In this document: positions 25,633-34,056 of the stretch, in pieces
How positions within the stretch are numbered: position 1 is the stretch's first letter
Layout: each line of letters starts with the position of its first letter
NCBI RefSeq assembly: GCF_000702665.1
Contig: NZ_JNJA01000012.1
Location: forward strand, 1-64,000
From: Solidesulfovibrio alcoholivorans DSM 5433
GTDB lineage: Bacteria > Desulfobacterota > Desulfovibrionia > Desulfovibrionales > Desulfovibrionaceae
Length of the DNA: 64,000 bases
Direction: 5' to 3'
Position numbers and translations under genes: made by a program
Notes under the pieces: model-generated
What the model was told of the DNA's origin: nothing
Databases searched by the model: none
What the model saw: the letters and a program-made list of their open reading frames with translations, nothing else

Positions 25633-26504
25633 ACGCGTTCCACCCCGGCCTTGCCGAAAAGCCCCGAGGGTTTGACGAAAAGCAGCAGCAGAAGGACGAT
25701 GAAGGCGAAGGCGTCCTTGTAGCCCGAGGCGACGTAGCCCGCGCCGAAGGCTTCGAGCACGCCGAGGATGAGCCCGCCGGCGGCCGCGCCGAAGGGATTG
25801 CCGAGACCGCCCAGGATGCAGGCGGCGAAGCCCTTGAGCCCGAGCATCATGCCGACGTCGTAGGCGGTCATGGTGATGGGCGCGAGGATGGCTCCGGCGG
25901 CCGCGCCGATCAGGCCGCTTATGCCGAAGGAGAGCAGCGCCATGCGGGCCACGGAGATGCCGACGAGGCTCGCGGCCTTCTTCTGGCAGGCGCAGGCGAG
26001 CATGGCCTTGCCCTGGATGGTGGCGGAAAAAAAGAGCTTGAGCGCCGCCAAAAGCGCCAGCGTCACGGCGAGCACCCACAGGCTCTGCGGCTGGATGGCC
26101 GCGCCCAGGGCCATGATCGGCTTGACCCCGGAAAAGGCCGGCAGCACGACGGTATCCTTGCCGAAGGCGAGCATGGCCCCGCCGCGCAACAGGATCGAGA
26201 CGCCGATGGTGATGATGACGGCGTTGATGGCCGGCGCGCCGGCAAGCGGCCGGATGGTCAGCCGCTCCATGAGCGCGCCGACCACGGCCGTGGCGAGGCA
26301 GGCGCACAGCACGGCCGCGACGAGCGGCATGCCCGTGCCGGCGAACCATACGGCCAGCATCCCGCCGAGCATCACGAACTCGCCCTGAGCGAAGTTGATG
26401 ATGCCCGTGGTGTTGAAGATCATCGTGAACCCGAGCCCGATCAGCCCGTAGGCCGCCCCCTGGGTGAGTCCGGATACGAGGTATTGCGGCGCGCCGGAAA
26501 ACAT
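25629..26504 (-). CDS. livH: Branched-chain amino acid-type permease LivH
   Basis: 291 residues. GAAYGLIGLGFTMIFNTTGIINFAQGEFVMLGGM is the typical LivH start, followed by several membrane helices and the coupling loop QGKAMLACACQKKAASLVGI. The coupling loop has a Cys-Ala-Cys where many homologues have Arg-Ala. Start and upstream stop share one base with livJ; the gene is fully integrated in the operon. Confidence 0.95.
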   Translation of the reverse strand: MFSGAPQYLVSGLTQGAAYGLIGLGFTMIFNTTGIINFAQGEFVMLGGMLAVWFAGTGMPLVAAVLCACLATAVVGALMERLTIRPLAGAPAINAVIITIGVSILLRGGAMLAFGKDTVVLPAFSGVKPIMALGAAIQPQSLWVLAVTLALLAALKLFFSATIQGKAMLACACQKKAASLVGISVARMALLSFGISGLIGAAAGAILAPITMTAYDVGMMLGLKGFAACILGGLGNPFGAAAGGLILGVLEAFGAGYVASGYKDAFAFIVLLLLLFVKPSGLFGKAGVERV

Positions 26505-27646
26505 CAGTCGCCGACGATGACCCAGTCGCCCTTTTCAATGCGCAGCATGATGAAGGCGTCGGGACCGAGGCCGGCGTGGTCCTCGGGCGAATAGGTGAAG
26601 ATGCCGCCGATACCGGGGAAGGCCTTGGTCTTTTCCAGGGCGTCGCGGATGGCCTGCGGCTTGTCCGAGCCGGCATCGCTGATGGCCTTGACCGCCAGAT
26701 GCAGCGAATCGTAGCCGTGGCCGCCGAAGGTCGAGACCGGGGCATTGAACTTCTCGCCGTAGGCCTTGGTGTAGGCCACAAGCTGGGCCTTTTCGGGGTC
26801 GCTGTCCGGGAGCTTGTCGGCAGCGGTGATCTTGCCCGCGGGCAGGAGCAGCCCTTCGGCGGCGTCGCCGGCCAGCTCGATGAACTTTTTGCTGGCCACG
26901 CCGTGGCTCATGTACAGCGGCGTCTTCATGCCGAGCTGCACCCGGTTTTTGGCCACCACGGCCGGCCCGGGATTGGTGCCCCAGCAGATGACCGCGTCCG
27001 GGGACGCGCCCTGGATCTTGGTCAGCTGGGCGGTCATGTCCGTGTCCTTGGGGCCGAAGACCTCATCGGCCACGAGCGTAAAGCCGTCGGCCGGGATGAG
27101 CTCCTTGAGCACCTCGCGCCCGGCCTGGCCGAAGCCGTCGGACACGGTGAGGATGGCGAGCTTTTTATAGCCCTGCTTCTTGGCGTGGGACAGGATGCGC
27201 GCCACGGCCAGGCGGTCGGACGGCGCGACCTTGAAGATGTAGGGATTGACCGGCTTGGTGATCTTCTCCGCGGCGGAGCAGGAAATGAGCGGCACCTTGG
27301 CCGCGGCGGCCTTGCCCATCACGGCCAGGGAGTTGCCCGAGGTGGTGGGGCCGAGGATGGCGGACACGCGCTCCTTTTTCAGCAGCCGGTCCGTGGCCAG
27401 CACGGCCTTGTTCACGTCGGTCTCGTCGTCGAGGATGACGACTTCCAGCGGCCGGCCGAGCACGCCCCCGGCGGCGTTGATCTTGTCCACCTCCATCTGG
27501 ATGGTGTTCTTCTCGGGCTCGCCCAGAAACGAGGCCGGCCCGCTGACGGACAGCACCGCGCCCAGGCGCACGGGATCGGCGGCCAAGGCGGCAGTAGCGG
27601 TCAGGATCAAAGCGCAAAAAGCGAAAACAGCGGCGTGCAGTCGCAT
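26504..27646 (-). CDS. livJ: Branched-chain amino acid-type substrate-binding protein, copy 1
   Basis: 380 residues with a Sec signal (AVFAFCALILTATAALA, cleavage near AADPV). The type I periplasmic binding fold is indicated by RLGAVLSVSGPASFLGEPEKNT, LDDETDVNKAV, GPTTSGNSLAV and FGGHGYDSLHL. AAGGAG precedes the ATG. It is the binding protein for LivFGMH. It shares long identical blocks with the next gene upstream, so the two are tandem duplicates. Substrate unknown: amino or aryl acid suspected. Confidence 0.94.
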   Translation of the reverse strand: MRLHAAVFAFCALILTATAALAADPVRLGAVLSVSGPASFLGEPEKNTIQMEVDKINAAGGVLGRPLEVVILDDETDVNKAVLATDRLLKKERVSAILGPTTSGNSLAVMGKAAAAKVPLISCSAAEKITKPVNPYIFKVAPSDRLAVARILSHAKKQGYKKLAILTVSDGFGQAGREVLKELIPADGFTLVADEVFGPKDTDMTAQLTKIQGASPDAVICWGTNPGPAVVAKNRVQLGMKTPLYMSHGVASKKFIELAGDAAEGLLLPAGKITAADKLPDSDPEKAQLVAYTKAYGEKFNAPVSTFGGHGYDSLHLAVKAISDAGSDKPQAIRDALEKTKAFPGIGGIFTYSPEDHAGLGPDAFIMLRIEKGDWVIVGD

Positions 27647-27779
27647 GACGGGCTCCTTGACGGACATTCCCGCGCGGGAAGTCGTCTCTTCGATTCGCGT
27701 CCCGCTCCCATAGTCGAAAACGGGCATGATGGGAACCGCAAAACGGCGCGGATACGCCGTTTGTCGCGGCGCGTGCGCG

Positions 27780-28925
27780 CTACTCGCCAGGCAGCAGCTT
27801 GAAGTCGCCGCCCGAGACGGCGACCATGACAAACGCGTCCGCCGTGAGGCCGTTGTGGTCCTCGGGCGAAAATGCGAACACGCCCGTGATGCCGGCAAAG
27901 CCCTTGACCTTCTCCAGGCTGTCGCGGATCGCCGCCGGCGAGGCGTCGCCCGCATCGGCCACGGCCCGGGCCACAAGCATGAGCCCGTCGTAGGCATAGC
28001 CGCCAAAGGCCGAGGCCGGCACGCCGAACCGTTCCGCGTAGGCCTTGGCATAGGCCGAGAGCGCCGCTTTCTGCGGATCGGCTTCGGGCAACTGGGTGAA
28101 GACCGTGAGCTTGCCCGCCGGCAGCAGCAGGCCCTCGGCCGCCTCGCCGGCCAACTCGATGAACTTTTTGCTCGCCACGCCATGGCTCATGTAAAGCGGC
28201 GTGGCCATGCCAAGCTGGACCCGGTTTTTCGCCACCACGGCCGGGCCGGGATTGGTGCCCCAGCAGATGACGGCGTCGGGCGAAGCGCCCTTGATCTTGG
28301 TCAACTGCGCCGTCATGTCCGTGTCCTTGGGGCCGTAGACCTCGTCGGCCACGAGCGTGAATCCGCCGGCCGGAACAAGCTCCTTGAGCACCTCGCGCCC
28401 GGCCTGGCCGTAGCCATCGGACACGGTGAGGATGGCGAGCTTGTTATACCCCTGCTTTTTGGCGTGGGACAGGATGCGCGCCACGGCCAGCCGATCGGAT
28501 TGGGCCGTCTTGAACACCCAGGGGCTCACGGGCCTGACGATCTTCTCCGCCGCCGCGCAGGACACGAGCGGCACCCGCGCGGCCACGAACTTGGGCGCAA
28601 CCGCCAGCGTGTTGCCCGAAACCGTCGGCCCCACCACCGCCACGACGTTCTCTTTTTTCAGCAGCCTGTCCGCCGCCAATACCGCCTTGTTCACGTCCGT
28701 CTCGTCGTCGAGCACGATCACTTCCACCGGCCGGCCGAGCAACCCGCCCGCCGCATTTATGGCCTCGGCCTGCATGGCCAGCGTGTTCTTCTCGGGCTCG
28801 CCCAGAAACGCGGCCGGCCCCGTCGCGGACACGATCGCGCCGATGCGGATGGGCTCGGCAGCCAGGGCGCAAGGCGCGAAAGCAAGCAACGACAAAACGG
28901 CGATCATCAGGGGAACAAGCGGCAT
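27780..28925 (-). CDS. Branched-chain amino acid-type substrate-binding protein, copy 2
   Basis: 381 residues with a signal peptide (MIAVLSLLAFAPCALA). Same fold and the same landmarks as the downstream copy; the block from about residue 195 to 275 is nearly identical (TDMTAQLTKI, GASPDAVICWGTNPGPAVVA, MSHGVASKKFIELAG). N-terminal and hinge regions differ more, for example PVSPWVFKTAQSDR against PVNPYIFKVAPSDR. GGAGG precedes the ATG. The pair could bind different ligands for one transporter. Confidence 0.93.
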   Translation of the reverse strand: MPLVPLMIAVLSLLAFAPCALAAEPIRIGAIVSATGPAAFLGEPEKNTLAMQAEAINAAGGLLGRPVEVIVLDDETDVNKAVLAADRLLKKENVVAVVGPTVSGNTLAVAPKFVAARVPLVSCAAAEKIVRPVSPWVFKTAQSDRLAVARILSHAKKQGYNKLAILTVSDGYGQAGREVLKELVPAGGFTLVADEVYGPKDTDMTAQLTKIKGASPDAVICWGTNPGPAVVAKNRVQLGMATPLYMSHGVASKKFIELAGEAAEGLLLPAGKLTVFTQLPEADPQKAALSAYAKAYAERFGVPASAFGGYAYDGLMLVARAVADAGDASPAAIRDSLEKVKGFAGITGVFAFSPEDHNGLTADAFVMVAVSGGDFKLLPGE

Positions 28926-29148
28926 GGGACCTCCGGGCGAAGTTGTGGCAACGAATCTTCGGACAATAACCCGATCGCATACGGTATGGCGCGCCTTTGC
29001 ACAATCGGATCATCATAATTATTGCCAACTACAAGCAAATCGCCCGCAGAACGATCTTTGCCTCCACGCTGTTTCCGCCCCGACTTGCCAATGTCGCTCC
29101 CCGTGGATTAAGCCGGAAAACAAGCATCTTACTCAGGAGGAGCCCGCC

Positions 29149-29637
29149 ATGCAGATGTTTTTCCGCGCCCTGTCGCTGGCCTTGGCCCTGACGCTGGCCG
29201 TGGCCGCTTCCGCCGCAGCCCAGGCCAAGGCCCCCGCCCCCCAGGCCGCTCCCGCGCCGGCCGACACAGGCGGCAAGAAAAATGACGACGCCCGCAAAAC
29301 CCCCGTGGCCATCGAACACGACGACAACGACGCCGTGGGCACCCGCCTGGCCTACCGCCTCAAGGAACTGCTCGGCCGCTCGTCGCTCATGCAGCCCACC
29401 AGCAAGGACGAGAAAAAAATCGTGCTCGTGCTCAAAACCAAGGAAGAATTCCCCGGCCGCTCAGGCTTAAGCTCCATCTACTCCGTCAGCTGGCTCTTCT
29501 CCTCCAAGGAAGGCGCACTCAAATACTTCCTCACCTCCGAAGCCGGCATCGTGGACAGCGCCGATATCGACCAGACCGCCGAAATGCTGCTCGGCAAGAC
29601 CGACAAGCTGGCTTCGACGTACGGGTATCTGTTCTAG
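29149..29637 (+). CDS. Secreted protein of unknown function
   Basis: 162 residues. AGGAGG lies nine bases upstream of the ATG. A signal peptide (FFRALSLALALTLAVAASAAAQA) is followed by a Pro/Ala-rich linker and a compact domain of about 110 residues beginning DAVGTRLAYRLKELLGRSSLM. VLVLKTKEEFPGRSGLSSIYSVSWLF and the final LASTYGYLF suggest an alpha/beta fold. No cysteines in the mature protein. Family not recognised. It is transcribed divergently from the second binding-protein gene. Confidence 0.75.
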   Translation: MQMFFRALSLALALTLAVAASAAAQAKAPAPQAAPAPADTGGKKNDDARKTPVAIEHDDNDAVGTRLAYRLKELLGRSSLMQPTSKDEKKIVLVLKTKEEFPGRSGLSSIYSVSWLFSSKEGALKYFLTSEAGIVDSADIDQTAEMLLGKTDKLASTYGYLF

Positions 29638-29641
29638 GGAA

Positions 29642-29700
29642 AAAACGCCTCCGGCGGCGGGGGGGGATGATCCCTCCTGGCCGCCGGAGGCATCTTCCCT
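29642..29700. repeat. Palindromic intergenic element, copy 8, symmetric form
   Basis: Outer arms GCCTCCGGCGGC (29647-29658) and GCCGCCGGAGGC (29680-29691) are perfect inverted copies around a degraded core (GGGGGGGATGATCCCTCCTG). Both sides therefore carry the arm that other copies have on only one side. It sits between two convergent genes (stops at 29637 and 29730), as a bidirectional hairpin would. Confidence 0.85.
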
Positions 29701-29729
29701 CTTCTCCTCTCCCATCCTCCCCCACTCAC

Positions 29730-30125
29730 TCACTGTCCGAGCCACTGCGCCCAGATCTTGCGATTACGGGGGCCGTCCCATTCGCACAGGAACACGCCTT
29801 GCCAGGTGCCAAGCTGAATACGGCCGCCGGAGACGATGAGCATCTGGGAGGGGCCGACGAGGGTGGTTTTGACGTGGGAGTCGCTGTTGCCTTCGACGTG
29901 TTTGTAGCCGGCTTCGCGGGGCAGCAGGCGGGAGAGCGCCATAACGAGGTCGGCGGCAACATCCGGGTCGGCGGCTTCGTTGATGGTGAGGGCGGCGGTG
30001 GTGTGCGGGCAGTAGACGACGAGGGCTCCGTCGCGCCAGCCTTTGGCGTCCACCAGTTCCTGGAGCGCGCTGGTGACGCGGAGGAGTTCCTCGCGGCGGG
30101 AGGTGTGGACTTCGAACGTCTCCAT
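29730..30125 (-). CDS. YjbQ/UPF0047 family protein
   Basis: 131 residues covering the whole single-domain family. VVYCPHTTAALTINEAADPDV and GNSDSHVKTTLVGPSQMLIVSGGRIQLGTWQGVFLCEWDGPR carry the conserved His, Glu and Asp residues. Members have weak thiamine phosphate synthase activity in vitro; the physiological role is open. AAAGGAGG precedes the ATG. It starts 10 bases after cbiF and so is co-transcribed with cobalamin genes. Confidence 0.9.
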   Translation of the reverse strand: METFEVHTSRREELLRVTSALQELVDAKGWRDGALVVYCPHTTAALTINEAADPDVAADLVMALSRLLPREAGYKHVEGNSDSHVKTTLVGPSQMLIVSGGRIQLGTWQGVFLCEWDGPRNRKIWAQWLGQ

Positions 30126-30135
30126 GAAGCCTCCT

Positions 30136-30921
30136 TTAGTCGTCCTCCCGGGCCGGGCGGAAGCCGTGGCCGAAGGACGGATCGTACAGTTTGGATGCCG
30201 TACCCCGGCCGAGTCCCGGCAGCACGAGGAAGACGGTCTGCCGGTCCATGCCTTCCGCGCGCACGGTTTGGGCCAGGGTATCGACGGTGGCGAGGCGGCG
30301 TTTTTCGCCGGGCCAGCCCAGGCGGTGGGCCACGGCCACGGGCGTGCTGCCGGGAAGGCCGCCTTCGCTGAGCGCCTGAGCCACGCCTTCGGGATCGCCG
30401 GCGGAGAGGTAGACGGCCATGGACGCGCCGTGGCGGGCGAGCTCGCGCAGGGATTCTCCGGGCGGCATGGGCGTGCGTCCGGCCTGGCGGGTGAGGATGA
30501 GCGTCTGGGTCGCCTCGGGTTCGGTGAAGCTGACGCCGAACGCGGCGGCGGCCGCGGCGGCGGAGGTCACGCCCGGGACGACCGTGTAGGGGATGCCGTC
30601 CGCGACGAGCAGCCGGATCTGTTCGGACACCGCGCCATAGAGGGACGGATCGCCGGTATGCACGCGGGCGGCGAGGCCGCCTTGTCGCGCCGTGGCGACG
30701 AGCAGCGCATGGGTTTCCTCGAGGCTTAGGGGGGCGGAATCCACCACCTGCGCCCCGGCGCGGGCCAGGGCGACGACGCCCGGGGACACGAGGGAGCCGG
30801 CGTAGAGCACGAGGTCGGCCTGACCGATGATGCGCGCGGCCTTGACCGTGAGCAGTTCCGGGTCGCCGGGGCCAGCGCCGACGAAGGCCACGCCGCCGTT
30901 CAGGGAAAGCGGCTCAGACAT
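30136..30921 (-). CDS. cbiF: Cobalt-precorrin-4 C11-methyltransferase
   Basis: 261 residues. VAFVGAGPGDPELLTVKAARIIGQADLVLYAGSLV, TGDPSLYGAVSEQ and VPGVTSAAAAAAAFG are the SAM-binding landmarks of the uroporphyrin/precorrin methyltransferase fold, and YAGSLVS with LTRQAGRTPMPPGESL is characteristic of CbiF/CobM. Acts in corrin ring synthesis in the cytoplasm. Overlaps the end of cobL by eight bases, so the two are translationally coupled. Confidence 0.95.
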   Translation of the reverse strand: MSEPLSLNGGVAFVGAGPGDPELLTVKAARIIGQADLVLYAGSLVSPGVVALARAGAQVVDSAPLSLEETHALLVATARQGGLAARVHTGDPSLYGAVSEQIRLLVADGIPYTVVPGVTSAAAAAAAFGVSFTEPEATQTLILTRQAGRTPMPPGESLRELARHGASMAVYLSAGDPEGVAQALSEGGLPGSTPVAVAHRLGWPGEKRRLATVDTLAQTVRAEGMDRQTVFLVLPGLGRGTASKLYDPSFGHGFRPAREDD

Positions 30922-32143
30922 GGGATTCCTCCTTGGCAGCGGCGAGGATGGCCACGGGATTTTCGCCGCAAAGGCGCAGGTCGCCGGCCAGCGGCGTGGC
31001 CGTGGCGGCCTGGAGCTGCGTCAGGGTCGCGGACAGGCCGGCGGCTTCGAAATCGGCAAAGGCCCGGTGCAGGGAACCGAGCAGCACGCAATTGACCACG
31101 ATGCGCCCGCCGGGGAGCAGGCGCTGGCACAGCCACGGCAGCAGGTCGCGGCGGCCGGTCATGCCGCCACCGACGAACACGCGGTTCGGGGCTGGCAGGT
31201 CCGCGAGCGCGTCCGGAGCCTCGCCGCACACGGGCGTAACGGTGAGCGCGCCGGTGCGGCGGATATTGTCGGCAAGCAGGTTCGCCCGGCCGGGATCGCG
31301 TTCGATGGCGAAAACCGGCCCCCCGACGGCAAGCAGCGATGCTTCCAGGGCCACGGCCCCGGTGCCGGCCCCCACGTCCCAGACCACGTCCCCGGCACGC
31401 GGAGCCAGGGCGGCCAGGGACACGGCCCGCACGGACTTCTTGGTGAACACCCGGTCCTGGCGCAAAAGCGCTTCATCTTCCATGCCGAGGGAAAGCGGCG
31501 CGTCCACGGGGCGCACGCGCTCGATAAGCACGAGGTTGAGCGGAGAAAACGTCAGGGGGACGGCCTCGGCCAGGCTGAGCCGCCGCAGGCGTTCCCCGGG
31601 CAGGCCCATATCCTCGCACACGTGCAGCACGAAGGCGTCGCCGCCACGCTTGAAAAGCCGGGCGGCAATGGTGTTCGGCGTATTGACGGCGTCGGTATAG
31701 ACCGCGACCGCATCGGCCCGGCACAGCGCGGCGAAAAGCGGCAGCATGTCGCCCCGACCGTGGAGCGACACCGCCGGCAGGTCGTGCCACGCGCGCCCGA
31801 GCCGCGCGCAGGCGGCGGCCACGGCCGTGACGCCGGGGAAAAAAGCCAGCCGGTCCGCGCCGAAACGCTCGAGAAGAAGGCGGCCGATGCCGAAAAAGAG
31901 CGGATCGCCGTCGGCCAGGACCGCGACGGTGCGCCCGGCCGTCACGGCGTCCGCCATGGCCTCGCAGACGGCGGAAAGCGGCCCGGCGATGGGGATGCGC
32001 GCGCCGGCATGGTCCGCGAACGCTTCGAGCAGTCGCCGTCCGCCGACCAGGACATCCGCCCCGGCCACGACCGCCGCCGCCGTGGGAGCCAGCCATGTCG
32101 CGCCGATGCCGCAGCCGACCACGCAGATGGGATGATCCGTCAC
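30914..32143 (-). CDS. cobL: Precorrin-6Y C5,15-methyltransferase (CbiE-CbiT fusion)
   Basis: 409 residues. Residues 1-200 are CbiE-like (ICVVGCGIGATWL, ADGDPLFFGIGR, FFPGVTAVAAAC). Residues 210-409 are CbiT-like (FTKKSVRAVSLAAL, VVWDVGAGTGAVALEASLL, FVGGGMTGRRDLLPWL, GGRIVVNCVL). The fusion methylates C5 and C15 and decarboxylates the acetate side chain at C12. A GTG start at 32143 is preferred because GAGGAG lies five bases upstream; the GTG at 32149 would be only one base from it. Followed directly by cbiF. Confidence 0.93.
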   Translation of the reverse strand: MTDHPICVVGCGIGATWLAPTAAAVVAGADVLVGGRRLLEAFADHAGARIPIAGPLSAVCEAMADAVTAGRTVAVLADGDPLFFGIGRLLLERFGADRLAFFPGVTAVAAACARLGRAWHDLPAVSLHGRGDMLPLFAALCRADAVAVYTDAVNTPNTIAARLFKRGGDAFVLHVCEDMGLPGERLRRLSLAEAVPLTFSPLNLVLIERVRPVDAPLSLGMEDEALLRQDRVFTKKSVRAVSLAALAPRAGDVVWDVGAGTGAVALEASLLAVGGPVFAIERDPGRANLLADNIRRTGALTVTPVCGEAPDALADLPAPNRVFVGGGMTGRRDLLPWLCQRLLPGGRIVVNCVLLGSLHRAFADFEAAGLSATLTQLQAATATPLAGDLRLCGENPVAILAAAKEESHV

Positions 32144-32273
32144 CGACACTCCTCGACGATCGTTTGCCCCCCTGTACCCGCGACGCGGGCCGCGGTCAAA
32201 AGAACTGCGGCAAGTCTTGCTCTTTTTTCACAACCGGGGCAGAAAATGGAAGCCCAGCGTATCGGGAGGGAGC

Positions 32274-32978
32274 ATGGAGGAAAATCGCACCGTCGCCCTG
32301 ACGTTCACCGGCGGCGCTCTGGCCAGCCTGGGTTACGCCCTGTTGTGCATGGTCCTGTCCGTGGTCGTCATCCCGGCGGCCTGGGGGGCCGTGGCCGCCC
32401 TTGGCTGGTGGTGCGCCGCCGTGCGCTTCTCCGACGGCACGCGGGCGGACTTCACGGGCCGGGCCGGAAAAATCTGGCCGCTTTTCGCCGCAGCCGCCTT
32501 TCTCGCCCTGCTGCCCAGCCTGGCCACGTCCGGCATGCCGCACGGCACCAAGGCTTCGGCGGCCCAGTGCGTACTCGCCGTGGCGCTTCTTCCCCTGGAC
32601 GCGGCGGTCAAATTGCCCATCTACCGCTGGACCATCGAAAACATCCGACTGACGCCCGGCGGCTCGGCCCGTTTCAGCGGCCGCTATGCGCCGTTTCTCG
32701 GCTGGGTGCTGCTTTTCACGGTGTCCATCGTCACGGTCATCGGCTGGGCTTTCGTGGCCACGGCCATGGTGCGCTGGGTCTGCCGCAACACGGAAGGCGA
32801 CGGCTGGGGCGTGGGTTTTACGGGCTCCGGCTGGAGCCTGCTCGGGCACACCGCGCTGTGGCTCGTCGGCTTCCTGCTCATCGTGCCCATCCCCTGGGTG
32901 CTGCGCTCCATGGCGCGCTGGTGGACACGGAGTCTCGTCGTCATCCGCCACGAGCCGGCGGGGGCGATTTTTTCGTAA
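32274..32978 (+). CDS. Multi-pass membrane protein, possibly DUF898-like
   Basis: 234 residues with about six hydrophobic segments. Two stretches look alike: TFTGGALASLGYALL with PAAWGAVAALGWW, and FTGSGWSLLGHTALW with PIPWVLRSMARWW. This FTG...W pattern recalls DUF898 (YjgN-like) membrane proteins, but the match is by eye only. GGGAGGGAG precedes the ATG at 32274. It points against the cobalamin genes and sits between cbiD and cobL; its last 38 bases overlap the 3' end of cbiD. Confidence 0.7.
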   Translation: MEENRTVALTFTGGALASLGYALLCMVLSVVVIPAAWGAVAALGWWCAAVRFSDGTRADFTGRAGKIWPLFAAAAFLALLPSLATSGMPHGTKASAAQCVLAVALLPLDAAVKLPIYRWTIENIRLTPGGSARFSGRYAPFLGWVLLFTVSIVTVIGWAFVATAMVRWVCRNTEGDGWGVGFTGSGWSLLGHTALWLVGFLLIVPIPWVLRSMARWWTRSLVVIRHEPAGAIFS

Positions 32979-34056
32979 CGAGCAGCGCGCCGTCGAAATC
33001 GAAAACGCAAAGCGCAAGCCCCGGCCCCGGGCCGGCGAAGCGGCGCATGTGCGGCATTGCCGCGGCGGCGAGCACCGTCGCCAGGGCCGTCTTCTCCCGC
33101 GCGCCAGGGGCCATCTCGAAGGCGTGGCGGGCGGTGTTGGCCTTGCCCGCCCGTGCGCAGACATCCCCGGGCCAGCCCGCCTCCCGGCACCAGCCGGCCA
33201 GGGCGGAAAAATCCGTATCGGCGCGGTGGGCATGGGTATTGGCCAGCCCCTGCGCCATCTTCACGCACTTGCCCGGATAGGCGGCGTAGATAATCTCGCG
33301 AAAACCCCGCGCGGCCGCCGCGCCCAGGGCGAAAGCGAAGAAATCCGCCGCCTGCACGCAGGCCGTTTCGGGAAGCTGCGGCAGATGCGCGCGCAGGAGC
33401 GCCTCGCTGCGCCGGCCCGTGGAAAAGCCCACGGCCTCGTGCCCGAGCGCCCGGGCCACGTCCAGGGCCTCGGCAATGGACGCCTCCCAGGCCGCGTGGC
33501 TGAACGGCCGCACGATGCCCGACGCACCCAGGATCGAGATGCCCCCGACAATGCCCAGACGCGGGTTGAGGGTCTTTCGCGCAATGGCTTCGCCGCCGGC
33601 CACGCGCACCTCGGCGCGAAGCGCGCCGTCGCAAGAGGCCAAGGCCGCCGCCTCGGCCACGGCAGCAGCAATCTGCGCCCGGGGCGCGGGGTTGATCGCC
33701 GGCTCCCCCACCGCGACCGGCAACCCCGGCAGCGTCACGTGGCCCACGCCCTCCCCGCCCGCGACGACGACCTCGCCCGGCGCACCTTGCGGCAAGCGCT
33801 CCACGAAACAGCCGATGCGCGCGCCGTGCGTCACGTCCGGGTCGTCGCCGCCGTCCTTGATCACGGCGGCGAAAACGCCCCCGCCCTCGGGCCGCACCTC
33901 CGCCACCGGCACCGTCAGCCGTCCGCCGCCGGGAAGCGGCACGTCCACGGACGTGACCTCCCTGCCGCAAAGAAGCAAAAGCGTCGCCGCCTTGGCCGCG
34001 CCGGACGCGGCCGTGCCCGTGGTGAAGCCTTCGCGCAGGGGATTGCCGGGCGTCAT
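32941..34056 (-). CDS. cbiD: Cobalt-precorrin-5B C1-methyltransferase CbiD
   Basis: 371 residues. The N terminus LREGFTTGTAASGAAKAA is the family signature. VIKDGGDDPDVTHGA, NPRLGIVGGISILGASGIVRPFS and FSTGRRSE are also diagnostic. It methylates C1 in the anaerobic corrin pathway. Its start overlaps the cobB stop by four bases (ATGA). The C terminus overlaps the antisense membrane gene by 38 bases. Confidence 0.95.
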   Translation of the reverse strand: MTPGNPLREGFTTGTAASGAAKAATLLLLCGREVTSVDVPLPGGGRLTVPVAEVRPEGGGVFAAVIKDGGDDPDVTHGARIGCFVERLPQGAPGEVVVAGGEGVGHVTLPGLPVAVGEPAINPAPRAQIAAAVAEAAALASCDGALRAEVRVAGGEAIARKTLNPRLGIVGGISILGASGIVRPFSHAAWEASIAEALDVARALGHEAVGFSTGRRSEALLRAHLPQLPETACVQAADFFAFALGAAAARGFREIIYAAYPGKCVKMAQGLANTHAHRADTDFSALAGWCREAGWPGDVCARAGKANTARHAFEMAPGAREKTALATVLAAAAMPHMRRFAGPGPGLALCVFDFDGALLVTKKSPPPARGG

